Assembly: GCA_021324445.1 (NCBI GenBank)
Contig: JAJPJC010000377.1
Coordinates: 1 to 43,572, forward strand
DNA length: 43,572 nucleotides
Origin: Isosphaeraceae bacterium
GTDB lineage: Bacteria > Planctomycetota > Planctomycetia > Isosphaerales > Isosphaeraceae
Direction: 5' to 3'
Position numbers and translations under genes: made by a program. Positions 30,621-38,913 of the stretch are shown in pieces. Numbering within the stretch: the stretch's first letter is position 1; each line of letters begins with the position of its first letter. The notes under the pieces are model-generated. The model had not been told where the DNA came from, ran no database searches, and saw only the letters and a program-made list of their open reading frames with translations.

Positions 30621-33441
30621 CCCGGATCGGCTCCGCTCCTACAACCTCTCGCCCCAGGACGTCGTCGAGGCCATCGACCGCGGCAACTTCATCAGCCCCT
30701 CGGGCAACGTGACGATCAAGGACCAGTTGACGGTCGTGCCGGCCAATACGATGGTCTTCGACCCGCAGGAGCTGCGCAACGTCCCGCTCAAGCTGGGGGA
30801 GAACGTCTATATCCGCGACATCGGCACGGTGGCCGACGCCACCGATATCCCCGTGGGCTACGCGCTGGTCAACGGCCGCAAGTCGGTGTATCTGCCGGTG
30901 GTCAAGCAGGCCGCCGCCTCGACGCTGACGGTGGTCAACGCGGTCAAGCAGAACCTGGCGCGGTTCCAGGCGGCGCTGCCCGATGACGTCAAGGTCTCCT
31001 ACCAGTTCGACGAGTCGCCGATCGTCGATCGCGCCATCGAGAGCGTGGGCGTCGAGGGGGCGCTGGGCGCCGGCCTGACCGGGCTGATGGTCCTGTTGTT
31101 CCTCCGCGACCTGCGGGCCGTGATCATCGTCGTGTTGAACATCCCCCTGGCGCTGTTGGGCTCGATCGTCATCCTGAACCTGACTGGGCACACGATCAAC
31201 ATCATGACCCTGGGCGGGCTGGCGCTGGCCATCGGCATCCTGGTCGACGAGGCGACCGTCGAGATCGAGAACATCCACACCCAGATGGAGCACACCCCCT
31301 CGATATCCCGGGCCGTGCGGCAGGGGAACTTGGAGACGGCCGTGCCGCGGCTCCTGGCGCTCTTGTGCATCCTCTCGGTGTTCATCCCGTCGTTCATCAT
31401 GCAGGGGGCGGTGCGGGCGTTGTTCGTGCCGCTGTCGCTGGCCGTCGGCGGCGCCATGATCACCTCGTACCTGCTCTCCAGCACCTTCGTGCCGGTGATG
31501 AGTGTCTGGCTGCTGGAGAACCGCCACGGGACCCACGGCCCGGAGGGGCGCCCGGGGTTCTTCACGCGGATCCAGGACCGGTTCGAAACAGTGGTGTCCT
31601 GGACGGTCGCGCACCGCGGCGTGGTGGTGCTGGGTTATCTGCTGGCGACCGGCGCCGTCGTGATCGTCGTGGGGGGTCAACTGGGCAGCGAGCTCTTTCC
31701 CCGGGTCGACACGGGTCAGTTCCAGCTCCGGGTCCGGCCGCCCCAGGGGACCCACTTCGAGCTGACCCGGCAGGTGGCCCAGAAGACGCTGGAGGTGATC
31801 GCCGAGGAGGCCGGGCCCGAGACCGTCGACATCACGATGGGCTACGCCGGGGCGAACCCGCCCCAGTTCACCATCAACATGGCCTACCTCTGGAGCCGGG
31901 GCCCCGATGACAGCCTGCTCCGCGTCGGCCTGCGCCACGGGAGCGGCGTCGGGATCTTCGAGCTACAAGAGCGGCTGCGGAAGGCGCTGCCGGCGAAGGT
32001 GGGCGGGTGGTTTCGTGGCGAGCTCTTGCGGCTGGGTCTGACCCGCAACCAGGCCGATCAGCGCGTCGGCGACCTGGTCTTCGCCTTCGAGCCGGGCGAC
32101 CTGATCTCCGAGACGATGAGCCTGGGCGCGCCGGCGCCGATCGAAGTGGTGGTCAGCGGCCGCAACCTGGCCGATTCCAGCGCCTTCATGGACAAGCTCC
32201 GCAGCCAGTTCGACCAGATCGACTCGCTCCGCGACGCCCAGATCCAGCAGCCGCTCCATTACCCGACCGTCCAGGTCACCCTCGACCGCGAGCGGGCCGG
32301 GCTCAGCGGCGTGACCGCCCGGGACGTCGGCGAATCGCTGATCGCGGCCACTTACTCCAGCCGCTACACCACGCGGATCTACTGGCGCGACGAGCTCAAC
32401 GGCAATTCATACCAGGTCCAGGTTCAGGTCCCGCAGGCCAAGATGACCGAGGCGACCGACGTGGGGCTGATCCCGCTGACGCCCCGGGCCAACCGCCAGC
32501 AGGCGGCGAAGCACGCCGACTCGCCGTCCAACCCCACGCCGCCGCTCTTGGTCCGCGATGTCGCCCGCGTGATGCGCGGCGAGATGCCGGGCGAGGTCGA
32601 CCGCTACAATATGCGGCGCTACCTCAGCCTGACGGCCAACGTCGAAGGCGAGGACCTCGGCCGCGTCATCGACCGGCTCGACGCGGCGATCGCCCGCGCC
32701 GGCCAGCCCCCCAGGGGGATCGAGGTCGACCTGCGCGGGCAGGTCCGGCCCATGCGGGAGATGTTCCGGAGCCTGGAGATCGGCCTGGGCGTGGCGGTGC
32801 TCGTGATCCTCATCATGCTGACGGCCTACTTCCAGTCACCCCTGCTGGCCTTCTCGGCCGTGGCCTCCGTGCCCGCGGTCCTGGCCGGCGTGGTGCTGGC
32901 GCTGGCGATCACGCACACCACGCTGAACATCGAGTCGTTCATGGGCGCGATCATGGCCGTCGGCGTGGCGGTCTCCAACGCGATCCTGCTGGTCAGCTTC
33001 GGCGACCGGCACCGCCTCGAGGAGCGGATGCCGGCCGGCCGCGCGGCGATCACCGCGGCCAAGGGCCGGCTCCGACCGATCATCATGACTGGCTGCGCCA
33101 TGATCGCCGGCATGATCCCGATGTCGCTGGGCCTGGAAGAAGGGAGCGAGCAGAACGCCCCACTCGGTCGCGCCGTCATCGGCGGGATGGTCCTGGCCAC
33201 CGGCGCCACGCTCCTGGTCTTGCCCGCGGCCTTCACGCTCCTCCTGGGCCGGGCCTCCCACCAATCGCCGTCGCTCGACCCGGACGATCCCGCGAGCACG
33301 CATTACGACCCGATCCACCCGGCTCATCCCGACGGCCCGCAGGCCAAGGCGCAAGCCGACGACGAGCCACCTCAAGACGAGGCACCGGACTCGCCCCGAG
33401 GGCAAGCGGAGGTTCCCCACCATGCCGATGACCGCACGTGA
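30055..33441 (+). CDS. RND-family efflux permease
   Basis: 1128 residues with the 12-helix RND plan. TM1 is at the N-terminus (RRPVTVMMLVLALGLGGVYS), then a large periplasmic loop (SLPPYVVRLDAGSLPVGYLV), TM4 with GGLALAIGILVDEATVEIEN, a second loop, and TM10 with GAIMAVGVAVSNAILLVSFG. The acidic pair in TM4 is Asp-Glu and the TM10 Lys of AcrB is Ser here, so proton coupling may use other residues. A His/Asp/Pro-rich tail of about 55 residues is exposed. Start ATG with GAGGTGACG upstream; its end overlaps the adaptor start by 20 bases. The pump probably exports drugs, metals or lipids; the substrate is not evident. Confidence 0.93.
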   Translation: MNPIVFALRRPVTVMMLVLALGLGGVYSIVRMPKDIFPALNQPQLYVIHNYGGMDPKQIEGLITNQYELFFQYINNLEHVESRSIQSMVMLKLFFQPGTDMAEATAQTVAYSNRALAIMPVGSLPPYVVRLDAGSLPVGYLVFESTGRSVGELEDLALFRVRPMFSGLAGISSPPPFGGNIRTIVVNVDPDRLRSYNLSPQDVVEAIDRGNFISPSGNVTIKDQLTVVPANTMVFDPQELRNVPLKLGENVYIRDIGTVADATDIPVGYALVNGRKSVYLPVVKQAAASTLTVVNAVKQNLARFQAALPDDVKVSYQFDESPIVDRAIESVGVEGALGAGLTGLMVLLFLRDLRAVIIVVLNIPLALLGSIVILNLTGHTINIMTLGGLALAIGILVDEATVEIENIHTQMEHTPSISRAVRQGNLETAVPRLLALLCILSVFIPSFIMQGAVRALFVPLSLAVGGAMITSYLLSSTFVPVMSVWLLENRHGTHGPEGRPGFFTRIQDRFETVVSWTVAHRGVVVLGYLLATGAVVIVVGGQLGSELFPRVDTGQFQLRVRPPQGTHFELTRQVAQKTLEVIAEEAGPETVDITMGYAGANPPQFTINMAYLWSRGPDDSLLRVGLRHGSGVGIFELQERLRKALPAKVGGWFRGELLRLGLTRNQADQRVGDLVFAFEPGDLISETMSLGAPAPIEVVVSGRNLADSSAFMDKLRSQFDQIDSLRDAQIQQPLHYPTVQVTLDRERAGLSGVTARDVGESLIAATYSSRYTTRIYWRDELNGNSYQVQVQVPQAKMTEATDVGLIPLTPRANRQQAAKHADSPSNPTPPLLVRDVARVMRGEMPGEVDRYNMRRYLSLTANVEGEDLGRVIDRLDAAIARAGQPPRGIEVDLRGQVRPMREMFRSLEIGLGVAVLVILIMLTAYFQSPLLAFSAVASVPAVLAGVVLALAITHTTLNIESFMGAIMAVGVAVSNAILLVSFGDRHRLEERMPAGRAAITAAKGRLRPIIMTGCAMIAGMIPMSLGLEEGSEQNAPLGRAVIGGMVLATGATLLVLPAAFTLLLGRASHQSPSLDPDDPASTHYDPIHPAHPDGPQAKAQADDEPPQDEAPDSPRGQAEVPHHADDRT

Positions 33442-34939
33442 GTCGCCCGAGTCCGGCTTGTCCCCCGGGATTCGGGAGCGAGCGATCGGGCCGGCGCCGC
33501 GCCGTTTCCGGCCTCGGACACGAGCCCATGGGTTCCCGAGCCTGTGCTTGGGCCGGGCCTTCGCCGCCGTGGCGCTGCTGCTGGCGGCAGCCGGCTGCCG
33601 GCACAGCGACCGGGGCGAGACGACCGGCTCGAGGAATTCGCGGGCACCAGCCCAGATCGAGGAGGGCTCGACCGCCGGCATCCGGGTCGTCCACCCCGAG
33701 CGGCGCGACATCCGGTGGACGGTCGTCCAGCCGGGGACGATCGAGGCCTTCGAGGTGACGCCGGTCTATTCGCGGATCGCCGGCTACGTCCAGAGATATC
33801 GGTACAATATCGGCGACCAGGTCAAGGCGGGTGATGTCCTGATCGATATGTGGATTCCCGACTACGTCGAGCAGCACGCCCAGAAGGTGGCGATGCGCAA
33901 GCGGGCCGCGGTCCAGATCCAGGTGGCCGAGAGCGCCCGGCGGGCGGCCGAGGCCAAGCTCGAGACGGCCAAGGCCCGGGTCGTCTCGGCCGAGGCCGGC
34001 GTCAAGCGGGCCCAGGCCGGCTACACCCGCTGGGAGTCGGAAGCGAAGCGGCTCGAGCAACTCGTCACCCAGCGCGTCCTCGACGTGCAGGTCCGCGACG
34101 AGACCTACCGCCAGTTCGAGGAGGCCGCCGCGGCGCGCGAGCAGGCGTACGCGGCCGTCTCCGAGGCGAACTCGGCGCGCGACCAGGCGACCGCCGACCT
34201 CGAGCGCGCCCGGGTCGACGTCGAGGCGGCGCGCGTCCAGTTGGACGTCGCCAAGGCCGACGAGAACGAAGCCCGCGTCGTGGTCGAGTACGGCCAGATC
34301 AAGGCCCCCTACGCCGGCGTGATCACCCAGCGCAACGTCAGCCCGGGAGACTACCTCCAGCCCGGCGGCGGCGCCAACGGCCGGCCCCTGTTCGTCCTCG
34401 AGCAGATCGACCCGGTCCGCGTCTTCGTCGGCGTCCCGGAGCTGGCCTCGTTCTTCGTGCACGAGGGGGACACCGCGCTGATTCGCTTCCAGGCCATTCC
34501 CGGCATCACCCGCGAGGGCAAGGTTGTCCGCTCGGGCTTCGCGCTCAACCCGACCACCCGGACCCTCCAGACCGAGATCGACATCCCCAACTCCGATGGC
34601 CACCTCCACCCCGGCTGGTACGTCACCGTCACCATCGCGATCCACCGCAAGCAGGTCTGGGCCCTCCCCTCCAATGCCATCGACTTCCAGGGGCAGCAGA
34701 ACTACGCCGTCTACCTCCAGATCGACGGCAAGCCCGTGCGGACCGCGGTCATCATCGGGCCGTCCGACGACACCTACACCGAGGTCCTCCGCAAGTACGT
34801 CCCCGGCGCCCCGAATAACCCTCCCCTGGCCAATACGAACGACTGGCCGACCTTCGACGGCACCGAGCAAGTCCTGGTGGGCAACCTCGACGTCCTCGCC
34901 GAATCTCAGGCGGCGACCGCGAAGGGTCGCCAGCCTTGA
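33422..34939 (+). CDS. RND efflux periplasmic adaptor (HlyD/MFP family)
   Basis: 505 residues. An unusually long basic N-terminus (residues 1-45) precedes a lipoprotein signal ending LLLAAAGC at about residue 59. The rest has the adaptor layout: lipoyl half (VTPVYSRIAGYVQRYRYNIG), a long coiled-coil hairpin at about 160-285 (RRAAEAKLETAKARVVSAEA; SEANSARDQATADLERARVD), second lipoyl half (YGQIKAPYAGVITQRNVSPG) and beta-barrel domain to the end. It bridges the RND permease and the TolC-like duct. GGAGG nine bases before ATG and overlap with the permease stop show coupled translation. Confidence 0.92.
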   Translation: MPMTARESPESGLSPGIRERAIGPAPRRFRPRTRAHGFPSLCLGRAFAAVALLLAAAGCRHSDRGETTGSRNSRAPAQIEEGSTAGIRVVHPERRDIRWTVVQPGTIEAFEVTPVYSRIAGYVQRYRYNIGDQVKAGDVLIDMWIPDYVEQHAQKVAMRKRAAVQIQVAESARRAAEAKLETAKARVVSAEAGVKRAQAGYTRWESEAKRLEQLVTQRVLDVQVRDETYRQFEEAAAAREQAYAAVSEANSARDQATADLERARVDVEAARVQLDVAKADENEARVVVEYGQIKAPYAGVITQRNVSPGDYLQPGGGANGRPLFVLEQIDPVRVFVGVPELASFFVHEGDTALIRFQAIPGITREGKVVRSGFALNPTTRTLQTEIDIPNSDGHLHPGWYVTVTIAIHRKQVWALPSNAIDFQGQQNYAVYLQIDGKPVRTAVIIGPSDDTYTEVLRKYVPGAPNNPPLANTNDWPTFDGTEQVLVGNLDVLAESQAATAKGRQP

Positions 34940-35167
34940 CCAACGTCGAGAAGAGGCCAGAGGACGAGCCAGCAATCCTTCGATCTCAGAGAGGGATCCG
35001 CTCAGCTCGCGGGAGACGACGCGGTTGCTCTGGCGGTCCACGGTCTCGCAACGGGCTCGCGCCTGGCCTATGATGAGGGCGCCGAAGGGGAAGCGGGGAG
35101 GACGACGCCCGGACCCGAGCCGACCCGGGACGGCGGCTTCCCACGATCCGGGAAGGGGTTCGCGCTC

Positions 35168-35731
35168 ATGCCGTTCGCCGTGCCGACCAACTACGAGACC
35201 CTCTCGGCCATGATCACGCCGGCGATCTTCCTGACCGCCAATGCGTCGCTGATCATCTCGACCTCGAACCGCATGTCGCGGGTCGTGGACCGGATCCGCG
35301 TCCTCAACGACCTGGCCGACAAGCTCGATCTGGGGAAGACCGACCTCGACTATCCGGCGGAGCGCCTGGAACACGTCCACGACCAATTCCGACGGCTGGA
35401 GCGGCGCGGCGACCGCATCCGGTTCGCCCTGATCGCGCTCTACGCCGCCCTCGCGGTCTTCGTGGGGACCAGCCTGACCCTGGCGGTCGACGCCCTGGCT
35501 CAGAACCGGCTCATCGCCCTGCCCATCACCCTGGCGGTCGCCGGCGTGGGGCTGTTGCTCTTTGCCAGCATCAACCTGGTCCTCGAGGCCCTCGAGGCGC
35601 TGCGGAGCAACCGGCTGGAGATCCAGTTCTACAAGCAGCTCCACGAGCGCCGGCTGATCGACGGCCGGGCGTGCGTGGCCACGGAGGTCGACGCGATGGC
35701 GGGGAAAGCCGACGAGACACCTCGGGGTTGA
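35168..35731 (+). CDS. DUF2721 membrane protein
   Basis: 187 residues, three membrane helices. It opens with ETLSAMITPAIFLTANASLI, runs into STSNRMSRVVDRIRVLND, the conserved start of DUF2721, then a charged helix (ERLEHVHDQFRRLERRGDRI) and two more helices (IALYAALAVFVGTSLTLAVD; LITLAVAGVGLLLF-type LAVAGVGLLLFASINLVLEA). Function is unknown. It is followed after 80 bases by the Mpo1-like gene, with which it may be co-transcribed. The 228-base gap upstream shows no gene. Confidence 0.85.
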   Translation: MPFAVPTNYETLSAMITPAIFLTANASLIISTSNRMSRVVDRIRVLNDLADKLDLGKTDLDYPAERLEHVHDQFRRLERRGDRIRFALIALYAALAVFVGTSLTLAVDALAQNRLIALPITLAVAGVGLLLFASINLVLEALEALRSNRLEIQFYKQLHERRLIDGRACVATEVDAMAGKADETPRG

Positions 35732-35811
35732 TCTCGAGTTCCCGGTTGCTCGCGCGACCGGTCTCCCCCCGGCAACTGGCTCCTCGCAACGGAAAACCGG
35801 AGGACATGATC

Positions 35812-36318
35812 ATGCGATCTCTGAAAGAGCAGATGCAGAGCTACGGGGCCTATCACCGGGACCCGCGGAACAAGCTGACCCACTTCGTCGGCGTGCCGCT
35901 GGTGACCTTCGCGCTGTTCCTGTTCCTGGGCTGGTTCCGCTTCGTGCACGCGCCGGATCTGCCGATCACCGTGGCAACCCTCTTCTACCTGGGAGTCTCG
36001 ATCTATTACCTGCGGCTCGACGCCATGGTCGCCCTGCTCCAGCTCCCGATCACCCTGACGCTGCTCGGGCTGGCCGACTGGGCGGCGCGCCTCCCCTTCC
36101 GTCAGTCGCTCGCGGTGTTCCTGACCACGTTCGTGCTCGGTTGGATCATCCAGCTCGCCGGGCACGCCATCGAGGGCCGGCGGCCGGCGCTGGCCGATAA
36201 CATCCTCCAGGTCTTCAACGCCCCGTTGTTCCTCACGGTGGAGGTCCTCACTCTCCTGGGGTTCCGGCGCGACCTTGCGGAGCCGGAGCGGCTGGGACCG
36301 GCGGAGGGCGTGACCTGA
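35812..36318 (+). CDS. Mpo1-like (DUF962) membrane protein
   Basis: 168 residues. The family signature MQSYGAYHRDPRNKLTHFVG (Tyr, His and the H-x3-N/K-x2-H-like motif) is followed by VPLVTFALFLFLGWF and three more helices; FVLGWIIQLAGHAIEGRRPA carries the second His motif (GHAIEGRRPA) and LADNILQVFNAPLFLTVEVL the end. Yeast Mpo1 is an Fe2+-dependent dioxygenase for 2-hydroxy fatty acids; the conserved His residues are present, so a similar role is possible. GGAGG eight bases before this ATG favours it over ATG 35806. Confidence 0.88.
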   Translation: MRSLKEQMQSYGAYHRDPRNKLTHFVGVPLVTFALFLFLGWFRFVHAPDLPITVATLFYLGVSIYYLRLDAMVALLQLPITLTLLGLADWAARLPFRQSLAVFLTTFVLGWIIQLAGHAIEGRRPALADNILQVFNAPLFLTVEVLTLLGFRRDLAEPERLGPAEGVT

Positions 36319-36387
36319 GCGCCCGGCCCTGGATGAGCTGGATCGCCATGTCGGCCTCGGAGTTGCGGGCGGATCGGATCAAGTCGA

Positions 36388-37293
36388 TCAGGAGTGGCTC
36401 CGCGGCTCGCTGGTCTGCCTGGCGGCGAAGGCATCATCCGTGGGGAGGTAGCCGAGCAGCTCGGCAGCGTCGGAAAGATCCCAGCGCATCCCGTGGTTAC
36501 GGGACATGCCGTTGACGATGACGAAGGAGCGGTCCTCGATCTCGGCCTCGACGGCGCAGTCGAAAAGGCGGATCAAGTCGGCGTTGGACAGCCACATCTT
36601 CCGCGCCCAGTCGTCGGGGAGGGTCTCGGGCCGATTCTTCCCCTCCTGGATCCAGCCCAACCGCAGCGCGATGAAGGTCAGGTCGAACGCGCGGGCCAGG
36701 CTCTGACCCAACCGCTCGCCGACCAGCTTGGTGACGCCGTACGGGCTATCCGGCAGGGGGTCGAGGTCCACGGTGATCGGCTCGTCGCCGCGATCCCGAT
36801 ACCCCCCCATGACGTGGTTCGAGCTGGCGAAGACGACGCGCTCAACCCCGGCCAGGGCCGCGGCGTGGAACACGTTGGCCAGGGCATCCAGGTTGGGTCC
36901 GATGAGGGCCTCCCAGGGCGCAGTCTCGTCGGAGTTGGCCGCGAGATGGACCACCGTGTCGACGCCGTGAAAGTGCGTGATCCAGTCGTCGTCCAGCACG
37001 GCCAGGTCGGCCGCGATGACCTCGGGATCATCCTCATCGGCGGCCTTGTCGATCAGGACCAGGTCGTAGACATCGGTCCAGGCCGCGCGGAGCTTCCGGC
37101 CGAGATTGCCGCGCGCGCCGGTGATCAGGACGACCCGGGGCTCCCCCTCGATCCCCTCGGAGAGCGCCTCATCCTCGTCCGTCTCGTCGAATGCGCTGGG
37201 GTCTTCCTCGATCGGTCGGTCGAAGTCCGACCGCCGACGGCTCCTACCGGCCTCCTCACGCTCGTCACGATCCGAGGGTCTCGCAGGGCGCAT
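36388..37293 (-). CDS. NAD-dependent epimerase/dehydratase (extended SDR), uronate-dehydrogenase-like
   Basis: 301 residues. A highly acidic, Arg-studded extension (1-50) precedes the Rossmann motif VVLITGARGNLGRKL (G59-G65). The active-site YGVTK has Y185 and K189, and the C-terminal IVNGMSRNHGMRWDLSDAAE resembles uronate dehydrogenases more than sugar-nucleotide epimerases. Uronate dehydrogenase oxidises glucuronate or galacturonate to aldarolactone; the assignment is by similarity of motifs only. It lies 107 bases downstream of the GH88 gene on the same strand, which fits uronic acid use. The acidic N-terminal extension is absent from typical members. Confidence 0.75.
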   Translation of the reverse strand: MRPARPSDRDEREEAGRSRRRSDFDRPIEEDPSAFDETDEDEALSEGIEGEPRVVLITGARGNLGRKLRAAWTDVYDLVLIDKAADEDDPEVIAADLAVLDDDWITHFHGVDTVVHLAANSDETAPWEALIGPNLDALANVFHAAALAGVERVVFASSNHVMGGYRDRGDEPITVDLDPLPDSPYGVTKLVGERLGQSLARAFDLTFIALRLGWIQEGKNRPETLPDDWARKMWLSNADLIRLFDCAVEAEIEDRSFVIVNGMSRNHGMRWDLSDAAELLGYLPTDDAFAARQTSEPRSHS

Positions 37294-37375
37294 GGTCGAA
37301 GTCCTCCTCCCCGGCTGGCTCCCACAGGGCGTGTCCGGCCTCGTCCGTTCGGGGGACCTTAGTCTAGCAGCTTCC

Positions 37376-37403
37376 GTGGTCAGTGGTCAGTGGTCAGTGG
37401 TCA
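37376..37403. repeat. Four GTGGTCA units overlapping a stop codon
   Basis: Four perfect tandem GTGGTCA heptamers. The last TCA (37401-37403), read on the minus strand, is the TGA stop of the GH88 gene. Unlike most arrays here it has no clear opposite arm nearby. Confidence 0.8.
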
Positions 37404-38546
37404 GGACACCGCACTCGGTCCTCCCCGGAGGACCTTGTCGACGGCCTCGAGGAAGAAGAAGTCGCCCCACATGACGGATTCATCCACGCCGAGTTTTTTG
37501 TGGAAGTGATAGACGCCGTGCTTCAAGACGCCTTCCCAACCGGGGGTCGACCAGGCCAGGTATCGATCGGAGCAGAGCGAATCGAGGATGGTCAGCGCGG
37601 CATCGCGGTAGCGCTGAGCGCGCATCGGGTCGGTGGGTGCGACCAGGCCGGCGAGGTCCCAGAGGCCCGAGGCGGCGATGGCGGCGGCCGAGCTGTCGTC
37701 GATCCGATCGGGCCCGGCCGGCACGTCGAAGTCCCAGGGCGGGACCAGGCCCTCGGGAGCGCGCGCCAGGAAGCAGTCGGCGTTGCGCCGGGCGACGTCC
37801 AGGTCGGTTGGGTCGCTCGTGTAGGTGAACACCGTGCCGAAGCCGTAGAGCGACCAGGCCAGCCCGCGGGTCCAGGTCGAATCGGCGCGCAGCCCTTGGT
37901 GGGTCGACTGCCGCAGGAAGGCGCCGGTCGTCAGGTCGAAGATCCCCTCATGTGCCGTCGAGCCGTCGGGGCGGACCAGCGTCCGCTCGGTGGTCCGGCA
38001 ATGCGCGACCGCCAGGTCGTACAGGGCGCGGTCGCCGGTCTGGCGCGCGGCAGAGAAGATCAAGGGGACGTTCATCATGATGTCGATGAACAGGCTCTCC
38101 GGCGCCACGAATGAGCAGAGATAGCGCCCCCGGGGGTTGAACCGCATCGCCAGGGTCCGCCCGGCCGTGATCAGGACCTGGTGCAAGGACTCGTCGCCGG
38201 TGAGCCGATACCACGGGAGATACGTGTTGAGGAAGAGGAACCCCAGGTCGTGGACCGCGCGGTCGTGCTGCCGGTGCTCCAGCAGTCGCGAGTAGTGCTC
38301 GGCCCGCTCGCGCCACCAGGGGTCGCCCGTCCGCAGCGCGATCAGCCACATCATCCCCGCGTGGAAGCCCGCGCACCAGTCGGTCCAGAGCTCGCCGCCA
38401 TGCTGCCAGCACCCCTTCTCGGTGTAGATCGGGAAGAAATCCGGATAGCGCGCGATGGCGGCGCGGACCTGCGCGGCGGCGAAGTCGAACGCCCGCTCCA
38501 GGCGGGGCCTCAGTGATCCGAGATCGATCTCGCGTGGTTCAGCCAT
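37401..38546 (-). CDS. GH88 unsaturated glucuronyl hydrolase
   Basis: 381 residues, the normal GH88 size, with an (alpha/alpha)6 barrel pattern. The catalytic Asp pair is visible: D100 in RAVHDLGFLF and D155 in ESLFIDIMMNVPL, as in Bacillus UGL. Other conserved sites are the WCAGFHAGMMWL segment and the ADSTWTRGLAWSLYGFG motif. It hydrates the double bond of unsaturated glucuronyl (or related) oligosaccharides released by polysaccharide lyases. No signal peptide is seen, so it acts in the cytoplasm. It is upstream of the uronate-dehydrogenase-like SDR and both may serve uronic acid catabolism. Confidence 0.9.
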   Translation of the reverse strand: MAEPREIDLGSLRPRLERAFDFAAAQVRAAIARYPDFFPIYTEKGCWQHGGELWTDWCAGFHAGMMWLIALRTGDPWWRERAEHYSRLLEHRQHDRAVHDLGFLFLNTYLPWYRLTGDESLHQVLITAGRTLAMRFNPRGRYLCSFVAPESLFIDIMMNVPLIFSAARQTGDRALYDLAVAHCRTTERTLVRPDGSTAHEGIFDLTTGAFLRQSTHQGLRADSTWTRGLAWSLYGFGTVFTYTSDPTDLDVARRNADCFLARAPEGLVPPWDFDVPAGPDRIDDSSAAAIAASGLWDLAGLVAPTDPMRAQRYRDAALTILDSLCSDRYLAWSTPGWEGVLKHGVYHFHKKLGVDESVMWGDFFFLEAVDKVLRGGPSAVS

Positions 38547-38913
38547 GGCCCGATTGTGTCCCCCCCGCTCGTCGCTCTCGTGGGTCGCAGGAATGCCGGT
38601 GGTCGATCGTCACCGATGCGGCGATGGACCGCAAGATCGTCGGGGGTTCCGGACCGCGGAATCGAGCGCCGACCGGGGCCGCCCTCAGCGAGGTCCAGCG
38701 CCGACTCCTCGCCGCCCACTACCTCCTGGGCCTCGAATCGGAGGATGAGGCCGAGGTCAGGCCCTGAGTCGGGATCGCGCAGGGAAACGTCGCCATGATC
38801 GGAGATCGACTGCACCCGCCGGCGCCGGCTGTCTCACCACCGGGGGCTTGGGTCGAACGTGCGACTGTGCTAAAGTCACGCACTGGTCACTTCCTCGACT
38901 CGGGGACGCTCCC
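38547..38913. promoter_or_regulatory. Divergent gap with a sigma-70-like promoter for the PilT gene
   Basis: TTGGGT (38848-38853) and TAAAGT (38871-38876) are separated by 17 bases, 38 bases before the PilT start. A small 47-codon frame at 38624-38767 is possible but unsupported. Nothing else is recognised. Confidence 0.4.

Noticed and set aside
29980..31938. A 650-codon frame antisense to the RND permease
   Set aside because: Low-complexity His/Asp/Gln/Arg-rich product typical of antisense reading of RND genes.
34940..35167. Open minus-strand frame in the gap before DUF2721
   Set aside because: No start signal and no recognisable product.
33233..35644. An 800-codon frame antisense to the adaptor gene
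   Set aside because: It is a shadow of the adaptor and DUF2721 genes; the composition is Asp/Arg/Gly-rich and no motif is seen.
38624..38767. Possible 47-residue gene before PilT
   Set aside because: No ribosome site and no known family; could be chance coding.
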